Positions 46,111-55,676 of a stretch of 64,000 bases of DNA are shown one piece after another. The notes beneath the pieces are model-generated. The model had not been told where the DNA came from. It searched no databases and was given only the letters and a program-made list of their open reading frames with translations. Numbering within the stretch: the stretch's first letter is position 1; each line of letters begins with the position of its first letter. The DNA is from Paenilisteria rustica (lineage in GTDB: Bacteria; Bacillota; Bacilli; Lactobacillales; Listeriaceae): positions 310,001-374,000 of the forward strand of contig NZ_JABJVM010000001.1 of the NCBI RefSeq assembly GCF_013820765.1, read 5' to 3'. A program made the translations under genes and the position numbers.

Positions 46111-47610
46111 ATGGAAGAAGGACCGACAAATCCAAATGAGCCGAAAAAAGAAGAGAAGCAAGAGGTTACATCACGAAAAGGCTTTGTAAAAATGAAGATA
46201 TTCCCATTTGTTATGCTGTTATTCGGTTGTGTTTTTGCAACAGCTTTAGTGACGGCGCTCGTGATGTCTGTGGGCGGGGATAAACATGTGAAAGTGGCGA
46301 TTCCTGAACGTAAGGAATTCACGAAGCTTTATGATGTGTATGATGAGATTCAGAATAAATATTTTAAAGATGTGAATACAGATAAGATGATGGAAGGCGC
46401 AATCAATGGAATGGTGGCATCTCTCGGTGACCCGTATTCCTCCTTTATGACGTCGAAGGAAGCAGAGGAATTTGATAATACGATTTCTTCAAGTTTTTCG
46501 GGTATTGGCGTAGAAATTCAGGAGAAAGATGGCTACATAACTGTTGTATCGCCAATTAAGAATTCTCCGGCAGAAGCGGCGGGTTTACGCCCGAATGATA
46601 AAATTATCGAGGTGGATGGCAAGTCGATTAAAGGCATTTCTTCCACAGAAGCAACGACAAAAATTCGCGGTAAAAAAGGAACGAGTGTCACGCTGACGAT
46701 TTCACGTCCTGGTACGGATAAACCGTTTGATGTGAAAATTGTTCGCGACGAGATTCCAATTGAAACGGTCTATGCAGAAATGGGCGCAGATAAGGTTGCT
46801 ACGATTCAAATTACAACTTTCTCAGAAAATACGTACAGCGAATTAGAAAAAGCTTTGAAAGATATGGAATCAAAAGGAATGAAAGGCTTAGTCATTGATT
46901 TGCGCGGAAATCCAGGTGGTTTACTTGACCAAGCGGTTGATATTGCTAGCTTGTTCCTACCAGACGGTAAAGTTATCGTTCAAGAACAAGTGAAAGATGG
47001 CTCGAAACAAACGATCAAGGCGGATAGTAGTGCGCACGATGGTTATAAAGTAAAAGTTCCTGTTACGATGCTGATTGATGAAGGTAGCGCGAGTGCTTCT
47101 GAAATTTTGGCGGCAGCAGCGCGTGAATCAGGTGATATCAAGCTAGTTGGCGCGAAATCATTCGGTAAAGGAACAGTACAAACGGCGTTACCACTTAGTG
47201 ATGGCTCGCTATTGAAATTGACGATTGCCAAGTGGTTAACACCAGACGGCGAATGGATTCATGAAAAAGGCATTAAACCAGATGTTGCGGTGGCACTGCC
47301 AGCTTATGCGACGATGGCAATTCCAGACGCATCAAAAACATATAAAGAAGGCAGTTTTGGCGATGATGTGAAAACGATTGAAACCATGCTTGCCGCGCTT
47401 AAATATAACGTTGGAAAAGTGGACGGTTTATTTGATGCAGATACAACAGATGGCGTGAAGGCGTTCCAAGAAGCGAGCAAGTTAAAAGTGGACGGTATCG
47501 TTACTGGGGCAACAACAGACGCTTTAATTACGGCTATCCAGAAAGAATTAAAAGCCAACGATCCACAACAGAAAAAAGCGGTTGACTTAGTAAAAGAACA
47601 ATGGAAGTAA
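46111..47610 (+). CDS. C-terminal processing peptidase (S41 family, CtpA/CtpB type)
   Basis: The protein of about 499 residues has a cytoplasmic tail, one membrane helix (FPFVMLLFGCVFATALVTALV), a PDZ domain (SGIGVEIQEKDGYITVV..GLRPNDKIIEVDGKS), the S41 protease domain and a C-terminal peptidoglycan-binding domain. Catalytic Ser is in DEGSASASEIL and Lys in AKSFGKGTVQTA. It cuts envelope proteins at their C-termini. The start is uncertain: ATG 46111 is given, but in-frame GTG codons at 46081, 46096 and 46099 are possible because the ribosome-binding site is weak. Confidence 0.92.
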   Translation: MEEGPTNPNEPKKEEKQEVTSRKGFVKMKIFPFVMLLFGCVFATALVTALVMSVGGDKHVKVAIPERKEFTKLYDVYDEIQNKYFKDVNTDKMMEGAINGMVASLGDPYSSFMTSKEAEEFDNTISSSFSGIGVEIQEKDGYITVVSPIKNSPAEAAGLRPNDKIIEVDGKSIKGISSTEATTKIRGKKGTSVTLTISRPGTDKPFDVKIVRDEIPIETVYAEMGADKVATIQITTFSENTYSELEKALKDMESKGMKGLVIDLRGNPGGLLDQAVDIASLFLPDGKVIVQEQVKDGSKQTIKADSSAHDGYKVKVPVTMLIDEGSASASEILAAAARESGDIKLVGAKSFGKGTVQTALPLSDGSLLKLTIAKWLTPDGEWIHEKGIKPDVAVALPAYATMAIPDASKTYKEGSFGDDVKTIETMLAALKYNVGKVDGLFDADTTDGVKAFQEASKLKVDGIVTGATTDALITAIQKELKANDPQQKKAVDLVKEQWK

Positions 47611-47622
47611 GGAGGGCTTTAC

Positions 47623-48030
47623 ATGGATAATTTTCTTGAAATCGAAACATCTGTGAAGCGAGTTTTTAATAGTTTTCGCCATGAAGTAGATGGCATTTTA
47701 GATCGAAAATTGACTGGCGGTGAGTTCCGTGTACTCAGTCTAATCTCAAGCGGGGTAAATCGTACGACGGATTTATCGAAGAAATTAGACGTCTCAGCAA
47801 GCCACATTACAGCAATTACAGATTCCCTTGTTGCGAATAACTTCATCACACGACATCGCTCCGAAGTGGATCGCCGCATTGTGGTGCTAGAACTCACAGA
47901 AGAAGCGAAAGAATTTGTAGCTTCGATTGAACAGAAGAAAAAAGAAATGATCGTCCGCCGCTTCTCCGTTTTTACAGAAGAAGAACGCGAGCAGTTTCAG
48001 GAATTGCTGAAGAAGCTAGCTGAAAACTGA
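47623..48030 (+). CDS. MarR family transcriptional regulator
   Basis: The 135-residue protein is a winged-helix regulator: GGEFRVLSLISSGVNRTTDLSKKLDVSASHITAITDSLVANNFITRHRSEVDRRIVVLELT is the typical MarR DNA-binding part, flanked by dimerisation helices. AAGGAGGGC precedes the ATG, 12 bp after the protease gene. No ligand can be inferred. Family C repeat material begins right after the stop codon. Confidence 0.9.
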   Translation: MDNFLEIETSVKRVFNSFRHEVDGILDRKLTGGEFRVLSLISSGVNRTTDLSKKLDVSASHITAITDSLVANNFITRHRSEVDRRIVVLELTEEAKEFVASIEQKKKEMIVRRFSVFTEEEREQFQELLKKLAEN

Positions 48031-48203
48031 AAAGCTGAACGGGCTCGTCAGCTCCGAAAATTTCGAGGAGCTAGCCCGTGAAGCTATATCTGGAGTTGCA
48101 AAGCGTGACGGCGGAGAGCAACGAACAAATACTTCCCTGCCTTCGTACTCATATTGAGGCTCTAATTCAGCAGAAAACGCTCCATAAGAGCCACAACAAA
48201 ATA
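48028..48203 (-). repeat. Family C remnant 3 with a family D hairpin
   Basis: On the minus strand, 48048-48110 reads LQLQI, a TAG at 48084-48086, then LHGLAPRNFRS and a stop. This is the shortened tail of the toxin-like protein, with the internal stop in the same place as in remnant 2. The DNA forms a hairpin (GGGCTCGTCAGCTCCGAAAA / TTTCGAGGAGCTAGCCC). The D motif lies at about 48140-48203 (CTCATATTGAGGCTCTAATT..AAGAGCCACAACAA). Confidence 0.55.
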
Positions 48204-48210
48204 CATTCCC

Positions 48211-48262
48211 AAGATGAAAACCTCCCTTTCTAACGAAAGCTTGGTTCTCATCTTTTTTTTAC
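48211..48262 (+). terminator. Terminator downstream of the marR-family gene
   Basis: AAGATGAAAACC and GGTTCTCATCTT pair (one mismatch) with an inner CTTTC/GAAAG stem, followed by eight T. Confidence 0.75.
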
Positions 48263-48297
48263 ATTCAATTTTCTAAATAAATCGCCAATAAATCTCC

Positions 48298-48371
48298 TTT
48301 ACAAAACCAAAAATATAGGCTATACTGATCATAAAGTTGCGCTAAGGAAACATTTTTAGTTCTAACTAAAA
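48298..48371 (+). promoter_or_regulatory. Promoter and MntR-type box of the manganese ABC transporter
   Basis: TTTACA (48298-48303) and TATACT (48321-48326) are 17 bp apart. Just downstream lies GTTGCGCTAAGGAAAC (48336-48351), close to the MntR consensus TTTGCCTTAAGGAAAC. Next comes a perfect palindrome TTTTAGTT-CT-AACTAAAA (48354-48371), which may be a second operator. Mn-loaded MntR (gene at 17257) would repress. Confidence 0.75.
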
Positions 48372-48398
48372 TAATCTAATAGAAACAAGGTGATACCA

Positions 48399-49118
48399 AT
48401 GCTAGTCGAAAATCTATCCATATCATACGGTCAAAAACGTGTCGTGGAGAACATCTCCCTTCAAATATCGCCAGGAAAGATGACAGGAATCATCGGACCA
48501 AACGGCGCAGGAAAATCAACATTTCTAAAAGGCTTAATCGGTCTAATCCCCCGCGAATCCGGTCTGGTAACGTGGGAAGGGAACTCCATCGAGGCTATAC
48601 GTGGCAAAATCGCTTACGTTCCCCAAAGAAATACAGTAGACTTAACGTTCCCAATCACTGTGCAGGATACCGTTCTCCTCGGCACCTATCCAAAGCTTGG
48701 CCTCATCAAACTCCCGAGGAAAAAAGAACGCGAAATTGCGCGAACAGCATTGGAACAAGTTGAAATGCTAGATTTTGCAAAACGCCAAATTGGCGAACTT
48801 TCAGGCGGTCAATTACAGCGAGTTTTCATTGCGCGGGCGCTCGCACAACAGGCGGATATTTTTTTACTAGATGAACCATTTGTCGGCATTGATATGACAA
48901 GTGAAGCATTGATTATCGAAGTATTGAAAAAATTGCGAGATACAGGTAAAACAATCATTGTCGTCCACCACGATTTTCATAAGGTGGCGCGATACTTTGA
49001 CGATGTTATTCTGTTAAACCAGCAATTAATGGCATATGGTGAGACCGAAGCAACATTTACTGAAGCGAACATTTTAAAAACGTACGGACAAGAATTTGGA
49101 TGGGGAGGTGCTCAGTGA
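48399..49118 (+). CDS. mntA: Manganese/zinc-type ABC transporter, ATP-binding protein
   Basis: The 239-residue ATPase has Walker A GPNGAGKST, Q-loop VPQRN, signature LSGGQLQRVFIARAL and Walker B IFLLDEPFVGID. The V-P-Q-R-N and Asp-rich details fit the metal-chelate (MntA/ZnuC/PsaB) group. I chose the ATG at 48399, with AAGGTGA upstream. The stop overlaps the permease start. The MntR-type box upstream points to manganese as the main substrate. Confidence 0.92.
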   Translation: MLVENLSISYGQKRVVENISLQISPGKMTGIIGPNGAGKSTFLKGLIGLIPRESGLVTWEGNSIEAIRGKIAYVPQRNTVDLTFPITVQDTVLLGTYPKLGLIKLPRKKEREIARTALEQVEMLDFAKRQIGELSGGQLQRVFIARALAQQADIFLLDEPFVGIDMTSEALIIEVLKKLRDTGKTIIVVHHDFHKVARYFDDVILLNQQLMAYGETEATFTEANILKTYGQEFGWGGAQ

Positions 49119-49957
49119 TGTTATTTTTAGAAGGTTTGATGCAGTATGAATTTTTGCAAAAGGCGTTGTTAACTTCGGTCGTTGTTGGCATTGTCTCTGG
49201 TGTGATTGGGAGCTTTATCATTTTACGGGGAATGTCGTTAATGGGGGACGCGATTTCTCATGCGGTTTTACCTGGGGTCGCGATTTCATATATGTTGGGG
49301 CTCAATTTTTTTCTCGGAGCGACGGCTTTTGGGGTTATTGCAGCGCTTGGCATCGGTTTTGTGAATCAAAATAGTCGGATTAAAAATGATACGGCGATTG
49401 GCATTGTGTTTAGTTCGTTTTTTGCACTTGGGATTATTATGATTTCGTTGGCGCAGAGTTCGACGGATTTATACCATATTTTGTTTGGGAATGTGCTGGC
49501 GGTTCGGAGTAGTGACATGTGGATAACGTTTGGAATCGGTGCGCTCGTTATTCTGCTGGTCGGGTTGTTTTATAAGGAATTGTTGGTTAGTTCATTTGAT
49601 CCGACGATGGCAGAAAGTTATGGCTTAAAAGTGCGGATGTTGCATTATTTTCTAATGACGTTGTTGACGCTGGTGACGGTTGCGTCGCTGCAAACCGTGG
49701 GGATAATTCTTGTTGTCGCGATGTTGATTACACCTGCAGCGACGGCGTACTTATTGACGAACCGGCTTTCTATCATGCTGTTTCTGGCGGCGGGATTCGG
49801 AGCAGTAAGCGCGATTATTGGCCTGTATTTTAGCTATATGTACAACTTGGCATCGGGAGCATCGATTGTGCTCGCAGCAACAGCGTTATTTATTATCGTG
49901 TTTTTATTTTCACCGAAACAAGGCATTATTTTTGGAAGAAGGAGCGTGAAACAATGA
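49118..49957 (+). CDS. mntB: Manganese-type ABC transporter permease
   Basis: The 279-residue membrane protein has about eight helices and the ABC-3 family features [30 protein letters not shown] and [21 protein letters not shown]. The start ATG at 49118 overlaps the last base of the ATPase stop codon (TGATG), and GGGGAGGTG lies about 8 bases upstream. It overlaps the next gene by 4 bp (ATGA), so the three components are coupled. Confidence 0.93.
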   Translation: MLFLEGLMQYEFLQKALLTSVVVGIVSGVIGSFIILRGMSLMGDAISHAVLPGVAISYMLGLNFFLGATAFGVIAALGIGFVNQNSRIKNDTAIGIVFSSFFALGIIMISLAQSSTDLYHILFGNVLAVRSSDMWITFGIGALVILLVGLFYKELLVSSFDPTMAESYGLKVRMLHYFLMTLLTLVTVASLQTVGIILVVAMLITPAATAYLLTNRLSIMLFLAAGFGAVSAIIGLYFSYMYNLASGASIVLAATALFIIVFLFSPKQGIIFGRRSVKQ

Positions 49958-50862
49958 AGAAAACCATGTTAGCGTGTGTGATTGGTCTGTGTATCTGTTT
50001 GCTTGTGGCTTGTGGTGGGAACGATAAGAAGGCGAATTCGGACAAGTTGCAAGTGGTGACGACGTATTCGATTTTGTATGATATTGTGAAACAGGTCGGT
50101 GGCGATAAAGTTGATTTATATAGCATCGTGCCAACCGGGACGGACCCGCATGAGTACGATCCATTGCCAAAAGACGTGCAAAAAATGGCGGACGCGGATT
50201 TAGTTTTTAATAATGGGCTCAATCTGGAGACTGGAAATGGCTGGTTTGATCGATTGATGATTTCCTCTGGTCAAAAAGAGGCCATAGCGCTGAGTGAAGG
50301 CGTGGCACCGAAGTTTTTGACGGCAAAGGGGAAGGAAAGCGAGACGGATCCGCATGCTTGGTTGGATCTGCAAAATGGTATCAAGTATACGGAAAATGCG
50401 CGAGATGCGTTGGTAAAAAAAAATCCGGATAATGCGGATTATTATAAGGATCGCGCTGAGAAGTATATCGCGAGGTTGAGTGCACTCGACAAGGAAGCGA
50501 AGACAAAATTTGCGGATTTGGATCATAAGACGCTTGTAACGAGTGAAGGCGCATTTAAGTATTTTGGCGCGGCGTATGGACTAGATGCAGCGTATATTTG
50601 GGAAATAAATACGGAAAACCAAGGGACACCAGATCAGATGAAACAGATTATTGAGACGATTCGAGCGAAGAAAGTGCCGGTTCTATTCGTTGAGACAAGT
50701 GTTGATCCGAGAAGTATGGAAAGCGTTTCAAGCGAGACGGATGTGCCGATTTCGGCCAAACTATTCACAGATTCTACTGCAAAAACTGGCAAGGTGGGAG
50801 ATTCGTATTTGGAAATGATGCGTTGGAATTTGGATAAGATTTATGATGGGTTAAAAAACTAA
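49954..50862 (+). CDS. mntC: Manganese-binding lipoprotein of the ABC transporter (PsaA/MntC/LpeA type)
   Basis: The 302-residue protein has a lipoprotein signal peptide with the lipobox LLVACGG (Cys20). Metal ligands expected for cluster A-I binding proteins are visible: His in [11 protein letters not shown], His in [11 protein letters not shown], Glu in [10 protein letters not shown] and Asp in ETSVDPRSM. It delivers Mn(II) to the permease. In L. monocytogenes the matching protein is known as LpeA and aids entry into cells. Confidence 0.94.
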   Translation: MKKTMLACVIGLCICLLVACGGNDKKANSDKLQVVTTYSILYDIVKQVGGDKVDLYSIVPTGTDPHEYDPLPKDVQKMADADLVFNNGLNLETGNGWFDRLMISSGQKEAIALSEGVAPKFLTAKGKESETDPHAWLDLQNGIKYTENARDALVKKNPDNADYYKDRAEKYIARLSALDKEAKTKFADLDHKTLVTSEGAFKYFGAAYGLDAAYIWEINTENQGTPDQMKQIIETIRAKKVPVLFVETSVDPRSMESVSSETDVPISAKLFTDSTAKTGKVGDSYLEMMRWNLDKIYDGLKN

Positions 50863-50889
50863 GAAAAGCCGTTCTTTTGGAGCGCAACA

Positions 50890-50938
50890 AAAAAAGGCGT
50901 ATCAAAACTCTCTAGCAGATTTTTGATACGCCTTTTTC
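50890..50938. terminator. Bidirectional terminator between mntC and pgaC-like gene
   Basis: AGGCGTATCAAAA (50895-50907) and TTTTGATACGCCT (50921-50933) are exact 13-bp arms with A-run and T-run outside, serving both converging transcripts. Confidence 0.9.
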
Positions 50939-50943
50939 GATTA

Positions 50944-52245
50944 CTATTTTTTCCGTCGTTCTGGGCTAACCCATACACCAGTGCCGAAACCAAGGATAGT
51001 TTTTACTGCTGGGATAAAGGTCATCAAAATGGTTATGGCATTCATCATCCAATAGAAAAGCAAGTAGAGTGGCGCGAACAGGAAGTATTTCATTTTCTTG
51101 CCCTTATCATCTATTGCTAATGCTGCGAGTAGTTGGAGAGCCCCGGCGAGCATTTCAAAGCAGACGAACACAAAAGCGACAGCAACCATAAATAAAATCT
51201 GGTGTTTATCCCCTAAATAAATGTGGTACGAAAGCTTGAGAATAAAGAATAGACTAGAAATCCAGAAAAAGAATGTCCAAAAGATACTTAATGTTTGATC
51301 GACACATAGAGATGTCCGGCCGATATTTTTGAAGGGATGTGCGACGACTCGGCGGAAGTTAGTCAGCCATACTTCGGTACCGCCTTTTGCCCAACGTTTT
51401 CGCTGTTTATAAAGCATGTTCATCGTTTCGGGCACTTCCAAAAAGAAAATGATATCGGCCGCAAAAATCGAGAGCCAACCTTCAAATTGATGGTCCCAAG
51501 CGATACTAATATCCTCGGTCGCGCGATCTTGACGGAACAGACCAACATCCATTAAAGCGTCTTTTCGATACATCGTGTTGGCGCCACTGTATGCATAAAT
51601 AATACCGAATGCGCTAGCTTGCGTACGTTTAATGATGCCAACAATACTGGAAAATTCGACGGTTTGGGATTTCCCGACAAGTGTGGAACGATTCTGCACG
51701 TCCATATTTGATGTGACAGCAGCTATATTTCTCGATTCAGGATTGATAAAATAATTCACATATTTCCACAAGGCATCTGGCTCTGGAACCGTGTCTGCAT
51801 CATTACTAAGAATCAACTCGCCTTTCGCAAAATGTACGCCGATATTAAATGCATGAGCCTTTCCTTTGTTTTTTTCGATGCGAACAACGCGCAGATTATC
51901 GTATTTTTCCATGAGCCTCGCTAGAATTTCAGGTGTGCTATCGGTGGAGCCGTCATCTGTAACAAGGATTTCGTAATTCGTATAGTTCAACTTATTCATT
52001 AAATATTCAATGGTGTCCTCAATAACAATCTCTTCGTTATGTGCAGGAATCATTATAGTGATAAATGGCTCTATTTCAGTTGGAATATCCGTCCATCCTT
52101 TCTGTCTATATTTGAAAAGAAAAGTATAGCAGAAAGCGCCGACAAACCAAGCAAAGCCGCCTAAAATTGGATAAGTAAGGAGGATGACAAATAAGAATGT
52201 GATAATGGTGTTTAAAAAGGGGATGCCCGTATCGATAATTGTCAT
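50944..52245 (-). CDS. Membrane glycosyltransferase family 2, PgaC/IcaA-like
   Basis: The 433-residue protein has one or two N-terminal helices, a cytoplasmic GT2 domain and three or four C-terminal helices, the layout of poly-N-acetylglucosamine synthase PgaC (about 440 residues). Catalytic motifs are intact: VTDDGSTDSTPE, SNDADTVPEPD, RATEDISIAWDHQFEGW and the QRKRW motif. It would polymerise and extrude a hexosamine polysaccharide; whether the product is PNAG is inference. It overlaps its upstream partner by 4 bp. Confidence 0.88.
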   Translation of the reverse strand: MTIIDTGIPFLNTIITFLFVILLTYPILGGFAWFVGAFCYTFLFKYRQKGWTDIPTEIEPFITIMIPAHNEEIVIEDTIEYLMNKLNYTNYEILVTDDGSTDSTPEILARLMEKYDNLRVVRIEKNKGKAHAFNIGVHFAKGELILSNDADTVPEPDALWKYVNYFINPESRNIAAVTSNMDVQNRSTLVGKSQTVEFSSIVGIIKRTQASAFGIIYAYSGANTMYRKDALMDVGLFRQDRATEDISIAWDHQFEGWLSIFAADIIFFLEVPETMNMLYKQRKRWAKGGTEVWLTNFRRVVAHPFKNIGRTSLCVDQTLSIFWTFFFWISSLFFILKLSYHIYLGDKHQILFMVAVAFVFVCFEMLAGALQLLAALAIDDKGKKMKYFLFAPLYLLFYWMMNAITILMTFIPAVKTILGFGTGVWVSPERRKK

Positions 52246-52754
52246 TTCAAATCAACCCCACTATCTTTATACAAATCTCTGATGCACGTGTCGCTCAGAT
52301 TTTTTTCTTCGGGTATAGAAACGAATTTTTGAGATTGGCGAAATGCTTTATCTCCAAATCGCTCGGTCATAAAGGCTTCCACAACCTCTTTTCTGACTTC
52401 TAAAGTTTTCTCATCATACGTTATTTCTTTTTGTAACACCTTTTTGTAGCGCCGGTTGTTTTTGAATGTTAGGAGAATCAAGTAAATGAGAATAAGTGGC
52501 AATGCAATGAATAAGAAGTCGTCCATGATTTTGAAAATCCGAATAGCCAAATTAAAAACATCAAAAATAATGGCCCAATTATGCCAAAATAAAATGGGGA
52601 ATAGAACGAGTAAGAATGGTAAGAAGAAGCCAAGCCATGCTAATATCGTAATCAGAACTTGTCGTATTTTCAAACCAACATTACCTTTTTCAAAAAATTC
52701 ATCTTCAATAAACTGTTCACTTACCTCGTCTCGAACTGCTTTTTGTACCATCAT
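52242..52754 (-). CDS. PgaD-like accessory membrane protein
   Basis: The protein of about 170 residues has two strong membrane helices (about residues 29-50 and 70-95) between a charged N-terminus and a basic C-terminal domain. It precedes and overlaps the PgaC-like gene by 4 bp. In PNAG systems PgaD is a small two-helix partner of PgaC and part of c-di-GMP control; similarity here is in layout and context only. The ATG at 52754 or 52751 fits the AGGCAGG site. Confidence 0.6.
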   Translation of the reverse strand: MMVQKAVRDEVSEQFIEDEFFEKGNVGLKIRQVLITILAWLGFFLPFLLVLFPILFWHNWAIIFDVFNLAIRIFKIMDDFLFIALPLILIYLILLTFKNNRRYKKVLQKEITYDEKTLEVRKEVVEAFMTERFGDKAFRQSQKFVSIPEEKNLSDTCIRDLYKDSGVDLK

Positions 52755-52827
52755 GAACCTGCCTTTCCTATGCAAAAAAGCATACTAAGATTAGTATACT
52801 TTTTCCCTAAAAAGGTGGGTGTAAACG

Positions 52828-54180
52828 TTATTTAAGTTGTCTTAGTAAACGTTTTTCTGTTATTCGAACGCGAATGGATAGGATGAAGGCGGCGATGAAG
52901 AGGCCAGCGCTAAGTCCAATCCAGAATCCAAATGGTCCGAGTTGGGTGTATGATAATGCGAGTCCAAGCGGTAAACCGATGACCCAGTAAGAGATAAAGG
53001 CGACGATGGATGTGACTGTAACGTCCTTGTAGCCACGCAAAGTGCCGAGTACTGGAGATAATAGGGCGTCTGCAAACTGGAATAAAATAGCGTAAATTAA
53101 GAAATGTGTAATCAAATCCGCAAGTTTTGGATCGGAGGTATATAACAATGCGATTTGATCGCGGAAAAGGAACAATAATATACCATTCAATATGCCGATG
53201 GAAATCGCTGAAATCATACCAATATGGCGATACTTTCTAGCATCTGCCACGCGTTTCGCTCCTGTCTCAAATCCAACTAATATCGTCAATGCCGCCGCGA
53301 TACTTAACGGAAATGCATAAAGCAAAGTCGGCACGCTAATAGCAGATTGATGCGCGGCGATTGTGTCTGTCCCAAAACGCCCCATAAAAACTGTTACCGC
53401 CGAGAAAATACTCACTTCAAAAAGAATCGTCAAACCATTCGGTACGCCAAGCTTGATAATCTCCTTTATTTTTCCCCAATCTACTTTAGCGAATCCAGCA
53501 AAGATATGATAGTCGCGCAATCGTTTTTGACTTTGAATGAGAATAATCGTTACAAGGAGCACGATCCAATACGTAATTCCCGTCGCATAGCCACTTCCGG
53601 CACCACCCATCTCAGGAAATCCCCAATTTCCGAAAATCAATAAGTAGTTCAAGAAAATATTCACCGGTACTGTAATTAGTGTAATCATCATGGTGACCCG
53701 CGTCAGGCCAAGCGAATCAATGAAAGCACGCAAAACGGAATAAAAGAAAAAGGCCGGGATACCAAAACAAATCCCATTTAAAAAATGTTTCGCAATATCT
53801 GCAACGGCAGGATCGAGTCCCATTGCGCTCAAAATCGAAGGCACGAATAGAAAGTTAAGCGCCAGCAGTAGAGCGGCCAAACCGACTGCTATATACAACC
53901 CGTTACTCACGGTTCTTTTAATATCATGACTTTCTCCGCGTCCAATCAATTGCGAAATAATCGGCGTCACAGCCATCAGTAAGCCAGATAAGCTCGCGTT
54001 AAAAGGGCCCCATAAGGAATTCCCGATGGCAGTCCCGGCGAGCGCTTCGTTCGAATAGTGCCCAGACATCATGGTGTCAATTAGAGCCATCGAGAACAGC
54101 ATCAATTGCGAAATCACAACAGGTGTGAATATAACGAAGAATTGGCGCCATTTCTCACTCGGCGTAAATGTTTGTTCCAA
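52828..54180 (-). CDS. MATE family efflux transporter
   Basis: The 450-residue protein has twelve predicted helices in two homologous halves. Typical MATE segments are ALIDTMMSGHYSNEALAGTAIGNSLW in helix 1-2 and the second-half GAKRVADARKYRHIG. Such pumps export cationic drugs using Na+ or H+; the substrate cannot be told. GGAGGTTCACC precedes the ATG. It is divergent from the purine permease gene. Confidence 0.9.
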   Translation of the reverse strand: MEQTFTPSEKWRQFFVIFTPVVISQLMLFSMALIDTMMSGHYSNEALAGTAIGNSLWGPFNASLSGLLMAVTPIISQLIGRGESHDIKRTVSNGLYIAVGLAALLLALNFLFVPSILSAMGLDPAVADIAKHFLNGICFGIPAFFFYSVLRAFIDSLGLTRVTMMITLITVPVNIFLNYLLIFGNWGFPEMGGAGSGYATGITYWIVLLVTIILIQSQKRLRDYHIFAGFAKVDWGKIKEIIKLGVPNGLTILFEVSIFSAVTVFMGRFGTDTIAAHQSAISVPTLLYAFPLSIAAALTILVGFETGAKRVADARKYRHIGMISAISIGILNGILLFLFRDQIALLYTSDPKLADLITHFLIYAILFQFADALLSPVLGTLRGYKDVTVTSIVAFISYWVIGLPLGLALSYTQLGPFGFWIGLSAGLFIAAFILSIRVRITEKRLLRQLK

Positions 54181-54384
54181 AATGGTGAACCTCCTTTTAA
54201 TTATGCATACTTCGACACCCGATTATAGCACAGGAAATAGGGCATCGTCACGGAAAATTAGTGTTTTTTTCTAGACTAGAAAGTAAAGCTCTATGCGAAT
54301 CCGCTTGCGTCTGTTATAATAAGGGTTCGTGGTAGGGGCGAGACTCTACGGGTTGGGAGAGGGATAATTGAATAAAGAGGAATT

Positions 54385-55671
54385 ATGATGCAAAAATTCT
54401 TGGACAAAATCTTTCAGTTGAAAGCGCATCGGACATCGGTTCGAACGGAAGCTTTAGCTGGAATGATAGGTTTCTTCACCGTTGTCTACATTATTGTTGT
54501 CAATAGTTCGATTTTGGCAGAAGCGGGTGTACCGTATCAAGGCGCCATTCTTGCAACGATTTTTATATCGGTTGTAGGTTGTTTGGTGATGGGTTTTTGG
54601 GCAAATGCACCGCTTATTTTGATGCCAGGAATGGGAATCAACGCGTTGTTTGCGTATAATTTCGTGCAAACGCTTGGATTGTCATGGCAACAAGCACTAG
54701 CAGTCGTTGTAGTCAGTGGTTTCTTATTCATGATCTTAGCATTTACGCCACTCGCTAGAAAGTTGAACGACACAATTCCGCTGATTTTAAAACAGGGAAT
54801 CACGGTCGGTTTAGGGCTATTTTTGGTATTGCTAGGCCTTGAAAAAGGACAAATCGTGTCGCGCGGAGAACATTCGATTTTAGCGTTTGGCGATATGCAT
54901 GATCCATTTGTTTTGGCCACGCTGATTACGCTTTTGCTAACAATGATTTTGCTTGTGCGCAAAGTACCAGGTGCTTTTTTGTGGAGTATACTGATTGGAA
55001 CGCTTGTTAGTGTTCTGTTCGGCGTACATGGCGAAGTTTCGAAGGATGCGATGAGTTTGGCGCCGTGGAAAGATGTGCTGTTTCAGGCTGATTTCTCAGG
55101 TGTAGGACAAGTGGCGTTTTGGACGAGCGTGTTTTCACTAACGATGGTACTCGTGTTCGAGACGGTCGGTTTGACGTTTGGTCAGACGAAGCAACTTGGT
55201 CAAACGGAGAAATTACCACGCGTACTACAGGCGAGTAGTTTTACAGCCTTCTTATCAGGTTTATTTGGGACAAGCCCAACGATTTCGGCATTAGAAAGTG
55301 GTTCGATGTCAGCGAGTGGTGCAAAAACAGGTCTGGCCTCTGTAACGGTCGCTATCTTTTTCTTAGGTTCGCTCGTATTGATGCCGTATATCTCGTTTAT
55401 TCCGAACAGCGCGATTGCACCGATTCTAATTGTTATCGGTATTTCGATGTTGCAGGAAATCAAAGAGATGGACTTTGGCAACGCAGCTGACACATTTGCA
55501 GCACTCTTAATCGTTATTATTATCCCATTCTCGTACAGTATCGCCGACGGAATTGCAGTCGGATTTATCGCGTACCCGATTTTGAGATTATTTTCAAAAA
55601 ATCGCACGCGTACACCGATACTCATGTATATCATTGCCGCGCTATTTTTGATACAATTTATCGTGCAGTGA
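54385..55671 (+). CDS. Purine permease, AzgA-like (guanine/hypoxanthine or adenine)
   Basis: The 428-residue protein has about twelve to fourteen helices and AzgA/PbuG-type segments: TEALAGMIGFFTVVYIIVVNSSILAEAGVP near the start, NAPLILMPGMGINALFAYNFV and SALESGSMSASGAKTGLASVTV. It imports purine bases for salvage. A short hairpin (GTAGGG..CTCTAC) lies in its leader near 54330, but I see no purine aptamer. AAAGAGGAATT precedes the ATG. Confidence 0.88.
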   Translation: MMQKFLDKIFQLKAHRTSVRTEALAGMIGFFTVVYIIVVNSSILAEAGVPYQGAILATIFISVVGCLVMGFWANAPLILMPGMGINALFAYNFVQTLGLSWQQALAVVVVSGFLFMILAFTPLARKLNDTIPLILKQGITVGLGLFLVLLGLEKGQIVSRGEHSILAFGDMHDPFVLATLITLLLTMILLVRKVPGAFLWSILIGTLVSVLFGVHGEVSKDAMSLAPWKDVLFQADFSGVGQVAFWTSVFSLTMVLVFETVGLTFGQTKQLGQTEKLPRVLQASSFTAFLSGLFGTSPTISALESGSMSASGAKTGLASVTVAIFFLGSLVLMPYISFIPNSAIAPILIVIGISMLQEIKEMDFGNAADTFAALLIVIIIPFSYSIADGIAVGFIAYPILRLFSKNRTRTPILMYIIAALFLIQFIVQ

Positions 55672-55676
55672 TACAG

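Noticed and set aside
45733-46161. Minus-strand open frame of 142 codons over copZ
   Set aside because: It is antisense to the well-supported copZ and to its terminator and shows no domain.
54300-54384. A purine riboswitch ahead of the AzgA-like permease
   Set aside because: A short GTAGGG/CTCTAC hairpin is there, but the aptamer core seen before xpt (TATAA..GATATGG) is absent.
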